Positions 1 through 8,259 of a stretch of 64,000 nt of DNA are shown here, piece after piece. The translations under genes and the position numbers were made by a program. Each line of letters opens with the position of its first letter. Position 1 is the first letter of the stretch. The stretch lies in the NCBI GenBank assembly GCA_023423895.1, contig JAFAER010000023.1, positions 30,915 through 94,914 on the forward strand, written 5' to 3'. This DNA comes from Pseudomonadota bacterium (lineage in GTDB: Bacteria > Myxococcota_A > Polyangia > Polyangiales > Polyangiaceae). Under the pieces are notes generated by a model. That model ran no database searches. It worked only from the letters and a program-made list of their open reading frames with translations, and was not told the origin of the DNA.

Positions 1-70
1 GCGAACGACGCGCGCGAGTAACGCTCCAGACGCGCGCGACACGCCCGTTGCTCCAGAGCGCAGGGTTCTC

Positions 71-76
71 TACCCT
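71..76 (+). promoter_or_regulatory. -10-like hexamer, leaderless promoter candidate for the acyl-CoA dehydrogenase
   Basis: TACCCT ends 9 nt before the ATG at 86, and TTGCTC at 48-53 sits 17 bp upstream as a partial -35. No Shine-Dalgarno lies between. This is one of about 18 similar sites in the window (see findings). Confidence 0.45.
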
Positions 77-85
77 TTGCGCCCC

Positions 86-1228
86 ATGATCGATTTCGAG
101 CTCACCGAGGAACAGCGCGCTCTCATCGACGTCGCACGTCGCTTCGCGAAAGAGAAGATCATCCCGGTCGCGGCGGAAGCCGACCAGAAGGCCGAGTTCC
201 CGAAGGAGGTCTTCTACGAGGCCTGGAAGCTCGGGCTCGTGAACCCTACCCTTCCTGTCGAATACGGCGGCCCGGGCCTGTCCGACCTCGACTCGGTCCT
301 CGTCACCGAAGAGCTCGCCTACGGCTGCAGCGGCATCCAGACGAGCATCACGGCGAACACGCTGGGCCTCACGCCCATCAAGCTCGCCGGGAGCGAAGAG
401 CAGAAGAAGAAGTACCTCGGCTGGCTGATGAGCGAGCCCACGTGGGTCAGCTACGCCACGACCGAGCCCGGCGCCGGCAGTGACGTCGCCGGCCTCCAGA
501 CCCGCGCCGTGAAGCAGGCGGACGGCAGCTACGTCCTGACGGGCACCAAGGCGTGGATCACCAACGCCAACCTGTCGAGCTTCTACGTCATCTTCGCGAC
601 CGAGAACCCGGAGCTGAAGCACAAGGGCATCGGCGCGTTCATCGTTCACCGTGACGCGAAGGGCCTCAGCGTCGGCAAGCACGAGGACAAGCTCGGCCAG
701 CGTGCGAGCGACACCGCTCAGGTCATGCTCGACGGCGTCGTCGTGCCGCCCGCGCAGGTCCTCGCGGCCCCCGGACACGGCTTCAAGCTCGCGATGGAGA
801 CGTTCAACCAGACGCGTCCGGACATCGGCGGGATCGCGTGCGGGATCATGCGCCGTGCGCTCGACGAAAGCGTCGCGTACGCGAAGGAGCGCAAGACGTT
901 CGGCACGGCCATCGCGAACCACCAGCTCGTGCAGGCGATGCTCGCCGAGATGGCCATTCGCTTGAACGCGACGCGCCTGCTCGTCCACAAGGCGGCATGG
1001 AGCCTCGACAAGGGCATTCGCGATCCGCTCACATCCGCGTGCGCGAAGGCGTTCGGCGCGGACGCCGCGATGCAGTCGGCCATCGATGCCGTGCAGATCT
1101 TCGGCGGCAACGGGTACGTGAAGGAGTACCCCGTCGAGAAGCTCATGCGCGACGCGAAGATTCTCCAGATCTACGAGGGCACCGCGCAGATCCAGCGCAT
1201 CGTCATCGCGAAGCAGCTTCTTTCGTGA
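86..1228 (+). CDS. Acyl-CoA dehydrogenase
   Basis: A 380-residue FAD-dependent acyl-CoA dehydrogenase that introduces the trans-2 double bond in acyl-CoA, as in fatty-acid or branched-chain amino-acid oxidation. The family signature YATTEPGAGSDVAG lies near residues 123-136. The catalytic glutamate is E364 in IYEGTAQIQR, the position used by short/medium-chain enzymes. GGNGYVKEYPVEKLMRD precedes it. Length is typical. An upstream in-frame TTG at 77 exists, but ATG at 86 starts the conserved MIDFELTEEQ, so it is preferred. The substrate chain length cannot be read from the sequence. The stop overlaps the GTG of the next gene (GTGA). Confidence 0.93.
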   Translation: MIDFELTEEQRALIDVARRFAKEKIIPVAAEADQKAEFPKEVFYEAWKLGLVNPTLPVEYGGPGLSDLDSVLVTEELAYGCSGIQTSITANTLGLTPIKLAGSEEQKKKYLGWLMSEPTWVSYATTEPGAGSDVAGLQTRAVKQADGSYVLTGTKAWITNANLSSFYVIFATENPELKHKGIGAFIVHRDAKGLSVGKHEDKLGQRASDTAQVMLDGVVVPPAQVLAAPGHGFKLAMETFNQTRPDIGGIACGIMRRALDESVAYAKERKTFGTAIANHQLVQAMLAEMAIRLNATRLLVHKAAWSLDKGIRDPLTSACAKAFGADAAMQSAIDAVQIFGGNGYVKEYPVEKLMRDAKILQIYEGTAQIQRIVIAKQLLS

Positions 1229-1848
1229 GCCTGGCGGGGAAGCTCGCCGCTCGAATCATCCTCGCGGGCGCCGTCCTCACGGGCGGTCTGCCCGCGACGG
1301 CCATTTTGTCCTCGGGATGCGCGCCTTCGCCGCGCGACGTCGTACCGGAGTCGCGCGACGTCCGCGTGACCGTCGATGACGGCGGCGCAGGCGACGCGTA
1401 CGTGCACGTTGCGCGAAGGCCCCACGGCGCGGTCGCGCTCGCCGAGGCGAGGCACATGAAAGACGAGGACGCGCGCGCGATCGTCGAACGGCTCGCCGAC
1501 GACCTCGAGCGTTGCGCGACGATGCTCGAAGCGCAGGGCGCGCTGGTCGATGGCGCCGTCCGCATCGCCGCCATTGCGGGACCGGACGGAACGCCCGCGC
1601 TCAATGTCCGGCTCGCCCCCGGCGACGCCGTCGCGCAGAACGCGCTCCTCTGCATCATCGCGCCCGTGCGCGCGACGCCGCTTCCGCCGCCGACGACGCG
1701 CGGGACGCCGGGCCTCGCGATCGAGGCCACGTGGGGGCCTCGGGCTTCGAGCGTGGGTGCGCCTCCAGCAGGCGGAGCCGGAGGAGGAGACGGGCCCTCG
1801 AGCCCGGGATCCGTCCCGCCGCTCGGAGGCGCGGGTGGGCCGCTGTAG
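1225..1848 (+). CDS. Putative lipoprotein of unknown function
   Basis: 207 residues starting at GTG 1225, which overlaps the upstream TGA as GTGA and so implies translational coupling to the acyl-CoA dehydrogenase. The N-terminus is a lipoprotein signal (VSLAGKLAARIILAGAVL) with lipobox LSSGC near residues 26-30. The central part is a compact acidic region (ARHMKDEDARAIVERLADDLERC). The last 35 residues or so are Gly/Pro/Ser low complexity. I recognise no family. It may be an envelope protein expressed with the dehydrogenase by readthrough only. Confidence 0.6.
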   Translation: MSLAGKLAARIILAGAVLTGGLPATAILSSGCAPSPRDVVPESRDVRVTVDDGGAGDAYVHVARRPHGAVALAEARHMKDEDARAIVERLADDLERCATMLEAQGALVDGAVRIAAIAGPDGTPALNVRLAPGDAVAQNALLCIIAPVRATPLPPPTTRGTPGLAIEATWGPRASSVGAPPAGGAGGGDGPSSPGSVPPLGGAGGPL

Positions 1849-1857
1849 CGAAGAAAT

Positions 1858-1873
1858 CCGCCCGCGCGGGCGG
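1858..1873. terminator. Perfect 16-bp inverted repeat in the 1849-2133 intergenic region
   Basis: CCGCCCGCGCGGGCGG is a perfect palindrome 10 bp after the stop of the small lipoprotein gene. No T-tract follows, so it is only a candidate terminator. The rest of 1849-2133 shows no gene and should hold the promoter of the metzincin gene. Confidence 0.35.
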
Positions 1874-2133
1874 CGTCCGCGGCGCGCAAACATTCGTCCT
1901 CACTGAGTTTTTACAGCTAGCGACGCTCGGCGAAGCTGCTAACTAGTGGAACCCACTGGGTGTCGGCGGACCATGGTCGGTCGCGATCCAGGCCGGAGTT
2001 TCCGTCCGGGAAACGATCCCTTTCCGACAACGGCGCTGTCGAGAGCCGTGGCGAAAGGGCACAACCCGAGGCCCGAACGCGTGGGTATTCCGCGTTCGTG
2101 CGGCTGTCGGGGGACACGACACGCGGAGGAAGT

Positions 2134-3774
2134 ATGCGCGCATCGATCGGACTCGGACTTTTTGCCCTCGTGGGCTTCGTCGCTTGTGGAACGGACACCG
2201 GCAACACGACGTCCGAGGGGCACGCACCGGGTTCCTCGATGCCCGGCGGCGGCGACCACGGCACGTCGACCGACCCGACGGAGCCTGGTGCACCAGGCGA
2301 GCCGGGGACGCCAGGCGCCCCGTCGGACGATCCGTCCGATCCCGAGACGCCTCCGGCGCCGATCGCCAAGGGCATCTCGGTCAAGGACGTCGCCGTCTTC
2401 CAGGCGGTGAAGGTGCCCGTCGTGAGCGGCGGCGAGCTCGTGAGCCCGGCGTCGCGGAAGGCGCCCGTGGTGGCCAAGCGCGGCGGCATGATCCGCGTCT
2501 ACGTTCAGCCCGACGCGAGCTGGACGCCCAAGGAGGTCACCGCAGAGCTCCGCCTCGTCGCCGAGGGGACCAAGTTCCCGATCATCCGCGACACGAAGCG
2601 GATCAGCGGACCGTCGCGCGAAGAGGATCCGACCTCGACCTTCAACCTCGAGGTCCCCGGGGAGAGCCTCCCTGCAGGCGTCACGTTCCAGGTCGCGCTC
2701 ACCGCGCCCGACGGTCAGAAGGCCGAGATGGTGGAGAGCAGCGAGGGACGCTATCCGCGTGACGGCGAGTTCGCGAGCCTCGGCGCCGAGGTCGCGGGCA
2801 AGCTACGCGTCGTCCTCGTGCCCGTGAAGTACGACGCCGACGGGTCCGGCCGCACGCCGCCGCTCGGCGCGGCCGAGCTCGAGCTCTACAAGAAGCGCAT
2901 GATGCGGCTCTACCCGACGTCGGAGGTCGAGCTGACGGCGCATGCGCCGATGCCGTGGGACGGCCAGATCGCCAACAACGGCAATGGCTTCCCGAACGTG
3001 CTCCGCGCCATCACGCAGCTCCGATCGAAGGACGGCGTGGACAAGGACGTCTACTACTACGGCCTGCTCGCGCCGAAGGCCTCGATGGCCGCCTACTGCG
3101 GCGGCGGATGCGTGACGGGCCTCAGCGCGGTCGTCGACAACGCGAACGACTCGTCGATGCGCGCCAGCATCGGCATCGGCTTCGGCAACGACGAGTCGGC
3201 GAACACGATGGCGCACGAGATCGGCCACGCCCACGGGCGCGAGCACGCTCCGTGCGGCGGCCCGCAGGGCGTCGATCCGCGTTTCCCGTACCAGGGCGGC
3301 GCGATCGGCGCCTGGGGTTACGACATCTTCGAGAAGACGCTCATCGAGCCGTCGAAGGGTCGAGACATCATGGGCTACTGCCGCAACGAGTGGGTCAGCG
3401 ACTACACGTACAACGCGTTCTTCGAGCGCATCTCGGCCATCAGCATCGAGAAGCACGTCGCGACCCCGGACCAGGCGCCCGCGAGCGCTGCGCCGAAGCA
3501 GGCTGCGCACTATCGCGTCGCCACCCTCGGCGCGAACGGCGACATGACGTGGGAAGGTGACCTCGATCTCGACGAGGAGCCGTCCGGCGGCGAGATCCGC
3601 CAGGCCACGTTCTTCGCCGAGTCTGGCGTCGAGCTCGGTACGCGTCCGACGCGGTTCTTCCGCTTCGATCACCTCCCCGGCGGCTTCGTGTTCGTCCCGA
3701 AGGACGACGTCGTCGAGGCGACGCGCTGGAAGGCGATCGCCGTCGAAGGCATCGCCAACAAGCTCGCGCGCTGA
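2134..3774 (+). CDS. Metzincin-type zinc metalloprotease lipoprotein
   Basis: 546 residues. The start is set by ATG 2134 with GGAGGA at 2125-2130; the reading frame stays open upstream to 1960 but without a signal peptide. The signal MRASIGLGLFALVGFVAC puts the lipid cysteine at residue 18. A collagen-like Pro/Gly/Glu/Asp linker (about residues 45-75) follows. The zinc motif HEIGHAHGREH lies at residues 361-371 and the Met-turn DIMGYC has its Met at 413. HExxHxxGxxH plus Met-turn defines metzincins. Several cysteines near the active site (CGGGC, CGG, MGYC) suggest disulfides. It is probably an outer-membrane or surface protease. The exact MEROPS family is not assigned; M66-like is possible. 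It is transcribed toward the lipoprotein operon. Confidence 0.85.
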   Translation: MRASIGLGLFALVGFVACGTDTGNTTSEGHAPGSSMPGGGDHGTSTDPTEPGAPGEPGTPGAPSDDPSDPETPPAPIAKGISVKDVAVFQAVKVPVVSGGELVSPASRKAPVVAKRGGMIRVYVQPDASWTPKEVTAELRLVAEGTKFPIIRDTKRISGPSREEDPTSTFNLEVPGESLPAGVTFQVALTAPDGQKAEMVESSEGRYPRDGEFASLGAEVAGKLRVVLVPVKYDADGSGRTPPLGAAELELYKKRMMRLYPTSEVELTAHAPMPWDGQIANNGNGFPNVLRAITQLRSKDGVDKDVYYYGLLAPKASMAAYCGGGCVTGLSAVVDNANDSSMRASIGIGFGNDESANTMAHEIGHAHGREHAPCGGPQGVDPRFPYQGGAIGAWGYDIFEKTLIEPSKGRDIMGYCRNEWVSDYTYNAFFERISAISIEKHVATPDQAPASAAPKQAAHYRVATLGANGDMTWEGDLDLDEEPSGGEIRQATFFAESGVELGTRPTRFFRFDHLPGGFVFVPKDDVVEATRWKAIAVEGIANKLAR

Positions 3775-3791
3775 TCGACGTCATCGCGGCC

Positions 3792-3861
3792 GTCAGCGGT
3801 CAGAGCACGCCTCTGACCGCTGACCGAGCTGGCGTGAGTGCGCGCGCGGGGACGCACTCAC
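3792..3861. terminator. Two tandem hairpins between convergent genes
   Basis: Hairpin 1 pairs GTCAGCGGTCAGAG (3792-3805) with its perfect complement at 3811-3824 around a 5-nt loop. Hairpin 2 pairs GTGAGTGCG (3834-3842) with CGCACTCAC (3853-3861). They lie between convergent genes ending at 3774 and 3868, so they probably terminate both strands. Neither has a U-tract. Confidence 0.7.
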
Positions 3862-3867
3862 GCACGG

Positions 3868-5646
3868 TCAGTGGACCGTCAGTGGCACTTCGACCAACTT
3901 CCGGTGGGCCATACCGCCGGGATAGGCGTAGCTCGCGTAGTACCCCCAACCCCAGAGCGTGGCGGTGAACGGCCCCTCGCTGCGCATCCGCTGCAGCCCG
4001 ACCTGACACGCGGTCGTGCCGAACGTCTCACCCGGGCCGCCGCGGCGCTGCAGGTCCACCCGCGCGAACTCGTACTCACCGCGCGTTCCGACGGGGCTCC
4101 ACTTCGTCAGGTTGCCCGCGCACTCGAGCCAGACATCGTGGAACGTGCCGCCGCTCTTGGCTCGAACGACGACCAGCGAGGTCTCGGCGTAGGACGGGTC
4201 CGCGTAGAACGCGTACGAGCTCATGTACTGCTTCGACGGAACGACGTTTACGAACTCCGGATCACCTTGGTCGCCGTAGGTCTCCGCGCCCGTCATGTAC
4301 GCCGCGAGGTAGATGGGGTGATCGACGTCCTGTGTCCGGACGACGAAGGCGTCGCCGGCTCCGGCCTCGAACAGCGCCGATTCACCGGCAGATAGCGCGA
4401 CGGGCGCGCCCGCGGGGATCGCAGGATCGTAGTCGAGGCGTGTCCCGTCCCGTGCTGCGACCATGCGGTAGATCAGCGGCTCGTGCTCGTTGCCGAGTCG
4501 CGGCCGGTAGCCGACGGCGACGTATTCCGCGCCCCACTGCTCGTACGCAGGGATCTGCTGGGCCAAGATCTCGCAGGCGCCATTTCCGATGTTCGCGCAG
4601 TGGTGCCCGCCCACGACGGACGTTGGCTTGTTCGAGCTCACGGTGCTGCCAGTGAGCTCTTCCGCCTGGTAGAGCTGCAGGTGTTGGCCCTTGGCGAGCC
4701 GGTACTTGAGCGGGGTGTCGGCTCGCCCTCCGATGACACCGATGCCGGGTTGGACGTCGCGTTTTGGAACGAGCGTCACCTCCGTGTCGTCCTCCGATGC
4801 GATGATCTGCGCGGCTGGATAGCTTCCCCCGAAGCCGATCGAGCTCGCGCTCCAGCCGTTGACGAGCATGTGCTCCTTCGCCCAGGTCCCCACCGGCAGG
4901 ATGAGCGTCGCCGTAGGCACGTGCGCGCCGATTCCGCCGAATGGATAGATGGTGGTCGTCGACACCGGGACGTTGCTCGAGAGCCGGTACGACCATCCGA
5001 GACCCGTCCCGTCGGGAAAGCCGTCGGTGTACGTGACCGGGACCACGCCCTTCGGACAAGCCGCGCGGGACTTGAGGAGCTCCTCCCAGGGACTCGGCGT
5101 GACATCCGGGTGACGGTCGGAGATGAAGATGACGACGCTCTCGCCCGGCGCGACGTCACCCTCGTGCGGAGTCAACTCCGCAGTTCCTGGACTCGTTCGA
5201 TATGTAGATTTGGTAAGATCGAGCGACTTCCCCTCGATCTCGAGCGCAATCCTGGCCGGCTGGAGTGATGCATTGACCACGAATGCCGCATAACAGTTGT
5301 ACGGCATCAGCTTTGAAAAACGCGGCGGCTGGAGATAGAACGCGCAGCCGTGCGAGCTCGGGTCGGCGACCGCTGCCGCGCACGGTTCCATGCACGCACC
5401 CGCTCCGCAGGCGAGCTCGGGAGGGCAGGTCTCGACGACCTCGCCCGTGCACTCCTGCACGACGGCACGGCCGTCGATCGAACAGCGAAGCCCGCACGGA
5501 GGGGGCGCGTCCACCGAGGCATCGACGCCGAACGTCGGCCCGTCTTCGAACTTCCCACGGGTCTCCTGCCCGCACGCAGCGGCGACGAACACGGCGGCCG
5601 CGAGACTGGCCGCGACGGCGGCCGGTGACCTTCGAAGAAGCGTCAT
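3868..5646 (-). CDS. IgGFc-binding-like surface lipoprotein
   Basis: 592 residues, last gene of the lipoprotein operon. ATG at 5646 overlaps the RCC1 gene stop by ATGA. The signal MTLLRRSPAAVAASLAAAVFVAAACG has its lipobox cysteine near residue 25. A short Cys-rich segment (CGLRCSIDGRAVVQEC to ACMEPC) follows. The body resembles the IgGFc-binding domain of FCGBP: SVVGGHHCANIG, then ACEILAQQIPAYEQWG and YRMVAARDGTRLDYD. In animals this domain belongs to a mucin-associated protein. In bacteria it occurs on surface lipoproteins of unknown ligand, so real IgG binding should not be assumed. The operon context suggests cell-surface adhesion or matrix contact. Confidence 0.75.
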   Translation of the reverse strand: MTLLRRSPAAVAASLAAAVFVAAACGQETRGKFEDGPTFGVDASVDAPPPCGLRCSIDGRAVVQECTGEVVETCPPELACGAGACMEPCAAAVADPSSHGCAFYLQPPRFSKLMPYNCYAAFVVNASLQPARIALEIEGKSLDLTKSTYRTSPGTAELTPHEGDVAPGESVVIFISDRHPDVTPSPWEELLKSRAACPKGVVPVTYTDGFPDGTGLGWSYRLSSNVPVSTTTIYPFGGIGAHVPTATLILPVGTWAKEHMLVNGWSASSIGFGGSYPAAQIIASEDDTEVTLVPKRDVQPGIGVIGGRADTPLKYRLAKGQHLQLYQAEELTGSTVSSNKPTSVVGGHHCANIGNGACEILAQQIPAYEQWGAEYVAVGYRPRLGNEHEPLIYRMVAARDGTRLDYDPAIPAGAPVALSAGESALFEAGAGDAFVVRTQDVDHPIYLAAYMTGAETYGDQGDPEFVNVVPSKQYMSSYAFYADPSYAETSLVVVRAKSGGTFHDVWLECAGNLTKWSPVGTRGEYEFARVDLQRRGGPGETFGTTACQVGLQRMRSEGPFTATLWGWGYYASYAYPGGMAHRKLVEVPLTVH

Positions 5647-6959
5647 GGGAGAACCACCTCTGCTGGAACGAGGCTCGGCACTTTGAAAACGCGGTTTCCG
5701 AGCTGTCCGCGATGGTTCGCGCCGAAGCAATACACCTTGCCGTTCGTCGACAGTACGCACGTGGCCGTCGACGTCGTTCGCACCTCGACGGCAGCAGCCG
5801 GAAGGCCCTTCACCTCGACCGCCTCGTACGCGTGCTCCTTCGTCCCGTCGCCGGCTTGACCGCTGGAATTGACGCCCCTGCAGTAGACCGCCCCCGAGGC
5901 GGTGACCGCACACCATCGCTTCGGCGCGGTGGCGATCTGAACGATGGGCTCAGAAAGCGCAACCGGCTCCGGAAGGCCGGGTCGCTCGGAGCTCCAGCAG
6001 TAGCCGATGCCCGCGTACGCCGCGCAGGCTTCGAAGGGAGCGAAGTCCACCGTCGTGATGCCCGCGACATCGATCGGCCTCGGATACGGATCGGGATCGA
6101 GCGACGACGCCCGCGCGAGCATCCGGTTCGCTCCCCAGCTCACGACGGTCCCGTCTTCACGCCACGCGAAGGTCGCCGGCCCGGTAACGACGTCGCGAAC
6201 CGGGGCGCCCGGACGCAGGGCCACGCTGTGAGGCCCCAGCGTGGCCGTGCGCGGCGCGACGTCGAACGGCGCGATCTGACCGCGGTCGTTCGATCCCCAG
6301 CAGAGGACGCCTCCGTCGATGGCCGCACAGCCAACCGCGCCCGAGACGCTCACGCTCGTCGCTCCGGGAAGCGGAAGCCGCACCGGTGTCCGCTCGAGCG
6401 TGATTCCGCCCGCATCGTCCTGCAAGAATGCGCCACGGCCCCAGCACCAGGACGCGCCGCTCTGGTCCAGAGCACACGTGTGTTCGAGCCGGACGACGTC
6501 AGTGAGCCCGGCGACCCGTTCCGGGTTTGCGCTGCTCGCTCCCGCATCGGCACCACGGCCGAGCTGTCCGACGCCGTTCGCCCCCCAGCACGCCACGGTG
6601 CGATCGTTCATGAGCGCGCAGAAGCCTTCGTCGAATCCATCGACGAAGCCCGGCGTCGTCGTCGTGAGCGAGACCGCGCACGGCGGCGAGCCACAGACGA
6701 TCGGCAATGGCCCTCCGTCGAACGGCGCTGCGTCCTGCGGCGGCGGACTGTCCGGTGCACCGGCGTCGGCGATCGAGCCGTCGTTGTCTGCCGAGGATTC
6801 GACACCGGCATCGGCCGATCCGGCGCCGCCGGAGTCGTCGGGGCTCGAGCAGCTCGTGACGATGCCCACCGCCGCGGAAGCCGCGGCGACGAAGATCGCG
6901 ACGGAAGCACCGGAGCGAGCTGAGCCGTGTATTTGTGGACGGCGAGCCTCGAGTTGCAC
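5643..6959 (-). CDS. RCC1-repeat lipoprotein
   Basis: About 438 residues from GTG 6959. The frame also allows GTG 7004, which would overlap the preceding gene by 35 nt; neither start has a Shine-Dalgarno. A hydrophobic stretch ending in VGIVTSC is the lipoprotein signal, followed by an Asp/Gly/Ala-rich linker. Then come RCC1-type blades: CWGANGVGQLG, CWGRGAF, CWGSNDRGQIA, SWGANRML, CRGVNSSGQAGDG and CFGANHRGQLGNR. These imply a seven-bladed propeller. In myxobacteria this class is often named alpha-tubulin suppressor-like, with no proven role. The stop overlaps the IgGFc-binding gene (ATGA). Confidence 0.82.
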   Translation of the reverse strand: MQLEARRPQIHGSARSGASVAIFVAAASAAVGIVTSCSSPDDSGGAGSADAGVESSADNDGSIADAGAPDSPPPQDAAPFDGGPLPIVCGSPPCAVSLTTTTPGFVDGFDEGFCALMNDRTVACWGANGVGQLGRGADAGASSANPERVAGLTDVVRLEHTCALDQSGASWCWGRGAFLQDDAGGITLERTPVRLPLPGATSVSVSGAVGCAAIDGGVLCWGSNDRGQIAPFDVAPRTATLGPHSVALRPGAPVRDVVTGPATFAWREDGTVVSWGANRMLARASSLDPDPYPRPIDVAGITTVDFAPFEACAAYAGIGYCWSSERPGLPEPVALSEPIVQIATAPKRWCAVTASGAVYCRGVNSSGQAGDGTKEHAYEAVEVKGLPAAAVEVRTTSTATCVLSTNGKVYCFGANHRGQLGNRVFKVPSLVPAEVVLP

Positions 6960-6969
6960 GGAGCGCCGA

Positions 6970-8259
6970 TCAGGGAGCGGTTTTGTGGAGCGCAATGCGA
7001 TCACCGATGGCCCAGAGATTGGTTTGGGACGTCCCTCGAACTCGATGGATGTCTCTCGTGATGGGACTACCCCTTAGTGCGATCGACGAAATCTCGTACG
7101 CTCCACCGGCCCACGGATCGGCCCCGCGAATGACGAGGCCATTCGTGGTCAGCCACACGGCGTCGGGTCCACTCCAGAGAGAGAGGAAGCGCTCTGCGTC
7201 CGTCAATCCGATCGAGCTCCCCGGAGCGGCGGCGACGTCCAGGTCGTAGCCGGCGCCGCTCGTCGCTACCTTGATCAGATCGCGAGCGCCTTTGAGGGCG
7301 ATGAGCTTGCCACCGCCGATGGATTGCAGATCCGTGAGCCTGCCGACTGCGCCGCCGACCATCGGGATCTCGGCTCGCGGCGTGCACTCGGTGTCGGAGA
7401 TCGTTCCGTCAGCGAGGCGCGCGTAGCCGCCGGCCGTCTTGCGCACGAGAATGGCGCACGCCGAGGAATACCTCGTGCGTGATCCCGAGAACCAGACGTC
7501 ACCCGGGCCGGCCCCCGCCCCGCTCGTGAAGAACAGGTGCTCGTTCTCGTCGTCGAAGTCGTCCGCGACGTATTCGGGCACCCATTCGGATGGACCGCCA
7601 TCGCTGCTTCGGCGATAGATGGTGTTTTTGAACCAGGCGTAGACGTCGCTCTTGCTCGCCCCCCACACCCCCAGCGCCAGGAAGCGGCTTCCGGCGTGAT
7701 ATCCGTGTTCCCAGCCGTCGAGCATTCCGGGACGGCCGTTGTCGCCGAGCTGCTGACGGGTCCAGGTCCAGGCGGCGCCGGGCGTCGGTCGTGTTCCGTG
7801 ATAGACGTATCCTGGCGCTACTCCGTAGTAAACTTCATCCTCGCTTGGCGCCCAGATCGCGCCTGCATACGCGCCAAGTCCGTATTCGTTCTGCGTCGAG
7901 TCGTCGATGTATCCCCACGTCGCGTCTGCCTCGCGCCACTCGAGGACTTTGACGCCGAGGGTCGGGCTCTGCGCGATCGCGAAGGCGCGCGCGGGAAACG
8001 TCCAGATGTCGACGAGGACGAGGTCCGCGTCGGGCAAGACCGTCCTGCACCAACCATCCGTGCTGCAGGGGGAGCCGCTCGCGTCCGCGTCGAGCGATGC
8101 GTCCCCATCGCTTTCCGTCGTGGCCGCATCCGGAATGATGGTTTCGTTCCGTGGCGTGTCCGGGACGTTCGCTTCGTCGTCCGAAGCCGCACACGCGACC
8201 GCGAGGGCCCCGACGGCGAGCGTGGCCATTCCAGGCACAAGCGCCAACCATGTCCTCAT
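6970..8259 (-). CDS. Propeller-like repeat lipoprotein (SDVWAVG family)
   Basis: 429 residues. The start is decided by ATG 8259 with GGAGGAAAG just upstream (8262-8270) and the ATGA overlap with the preceding stop. The signal MRTWLALVPGMATLAVGALAVAC ends in a lipobox cysteine, followed by an Asp/Ala-rich linker. Degenerate repeats of the W-x-x-S-x-x-D-V-[WY] type appear as IWAPSEDEVYYG, VWGASKSDVYAW, GPGDVWFSG, LWSGPDAVWLT and VRGTSQTNLWAIG, so a BNR/Kelch-like propeller is likely. It is paralogous in style to the upstream gene. No enzymatic motif is visible. It is probably exported and lipid-anchored. Confidence 0.7.
   Translation of the reverse strand: MRTWLALVPGMATLAVGALAVACAASDDEANVPDTPRNETIIPDAATTESDGDASLDADASGSPCSTDGWCRTVLPDADLVLVDIWTFPARAFAIAQSPTLGVKVLEWREADATWGYIDDSTQNEYGLGAYAGAIWAPSEDEVYYGVAPGYVYHGTRPTPGAAWTWTRQQLGDNGRPGMLDGWEHGYHAGSRFLALGVWGASKSDVYAWFKNTIYRRSSDGGPSEWVPEYVADDFDDENEHLFFTSGAGAGPGDVWFSGSRTRYSSACAILVRKTAGGYARLADGTISDTECTPRAEIPMVGGAVGRLTDLQSIGGGKLIALKGARDLIKVATSGAGYDLDVAAAPGSSIGLTDAERFLSLWSGPDAVWLTTNGLVIRGADPWAGGAYEISSIALRGSPITRDIHRVRGTSQTNLWAIGDRIALHKTAP

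Noticed and set aside
5283..6923. 546-residue plus-strand open frame
   Set aside because: Antisense to the IgGFc-binding and RCC1 lipoprotein genes, and Arg-rich without motifs.
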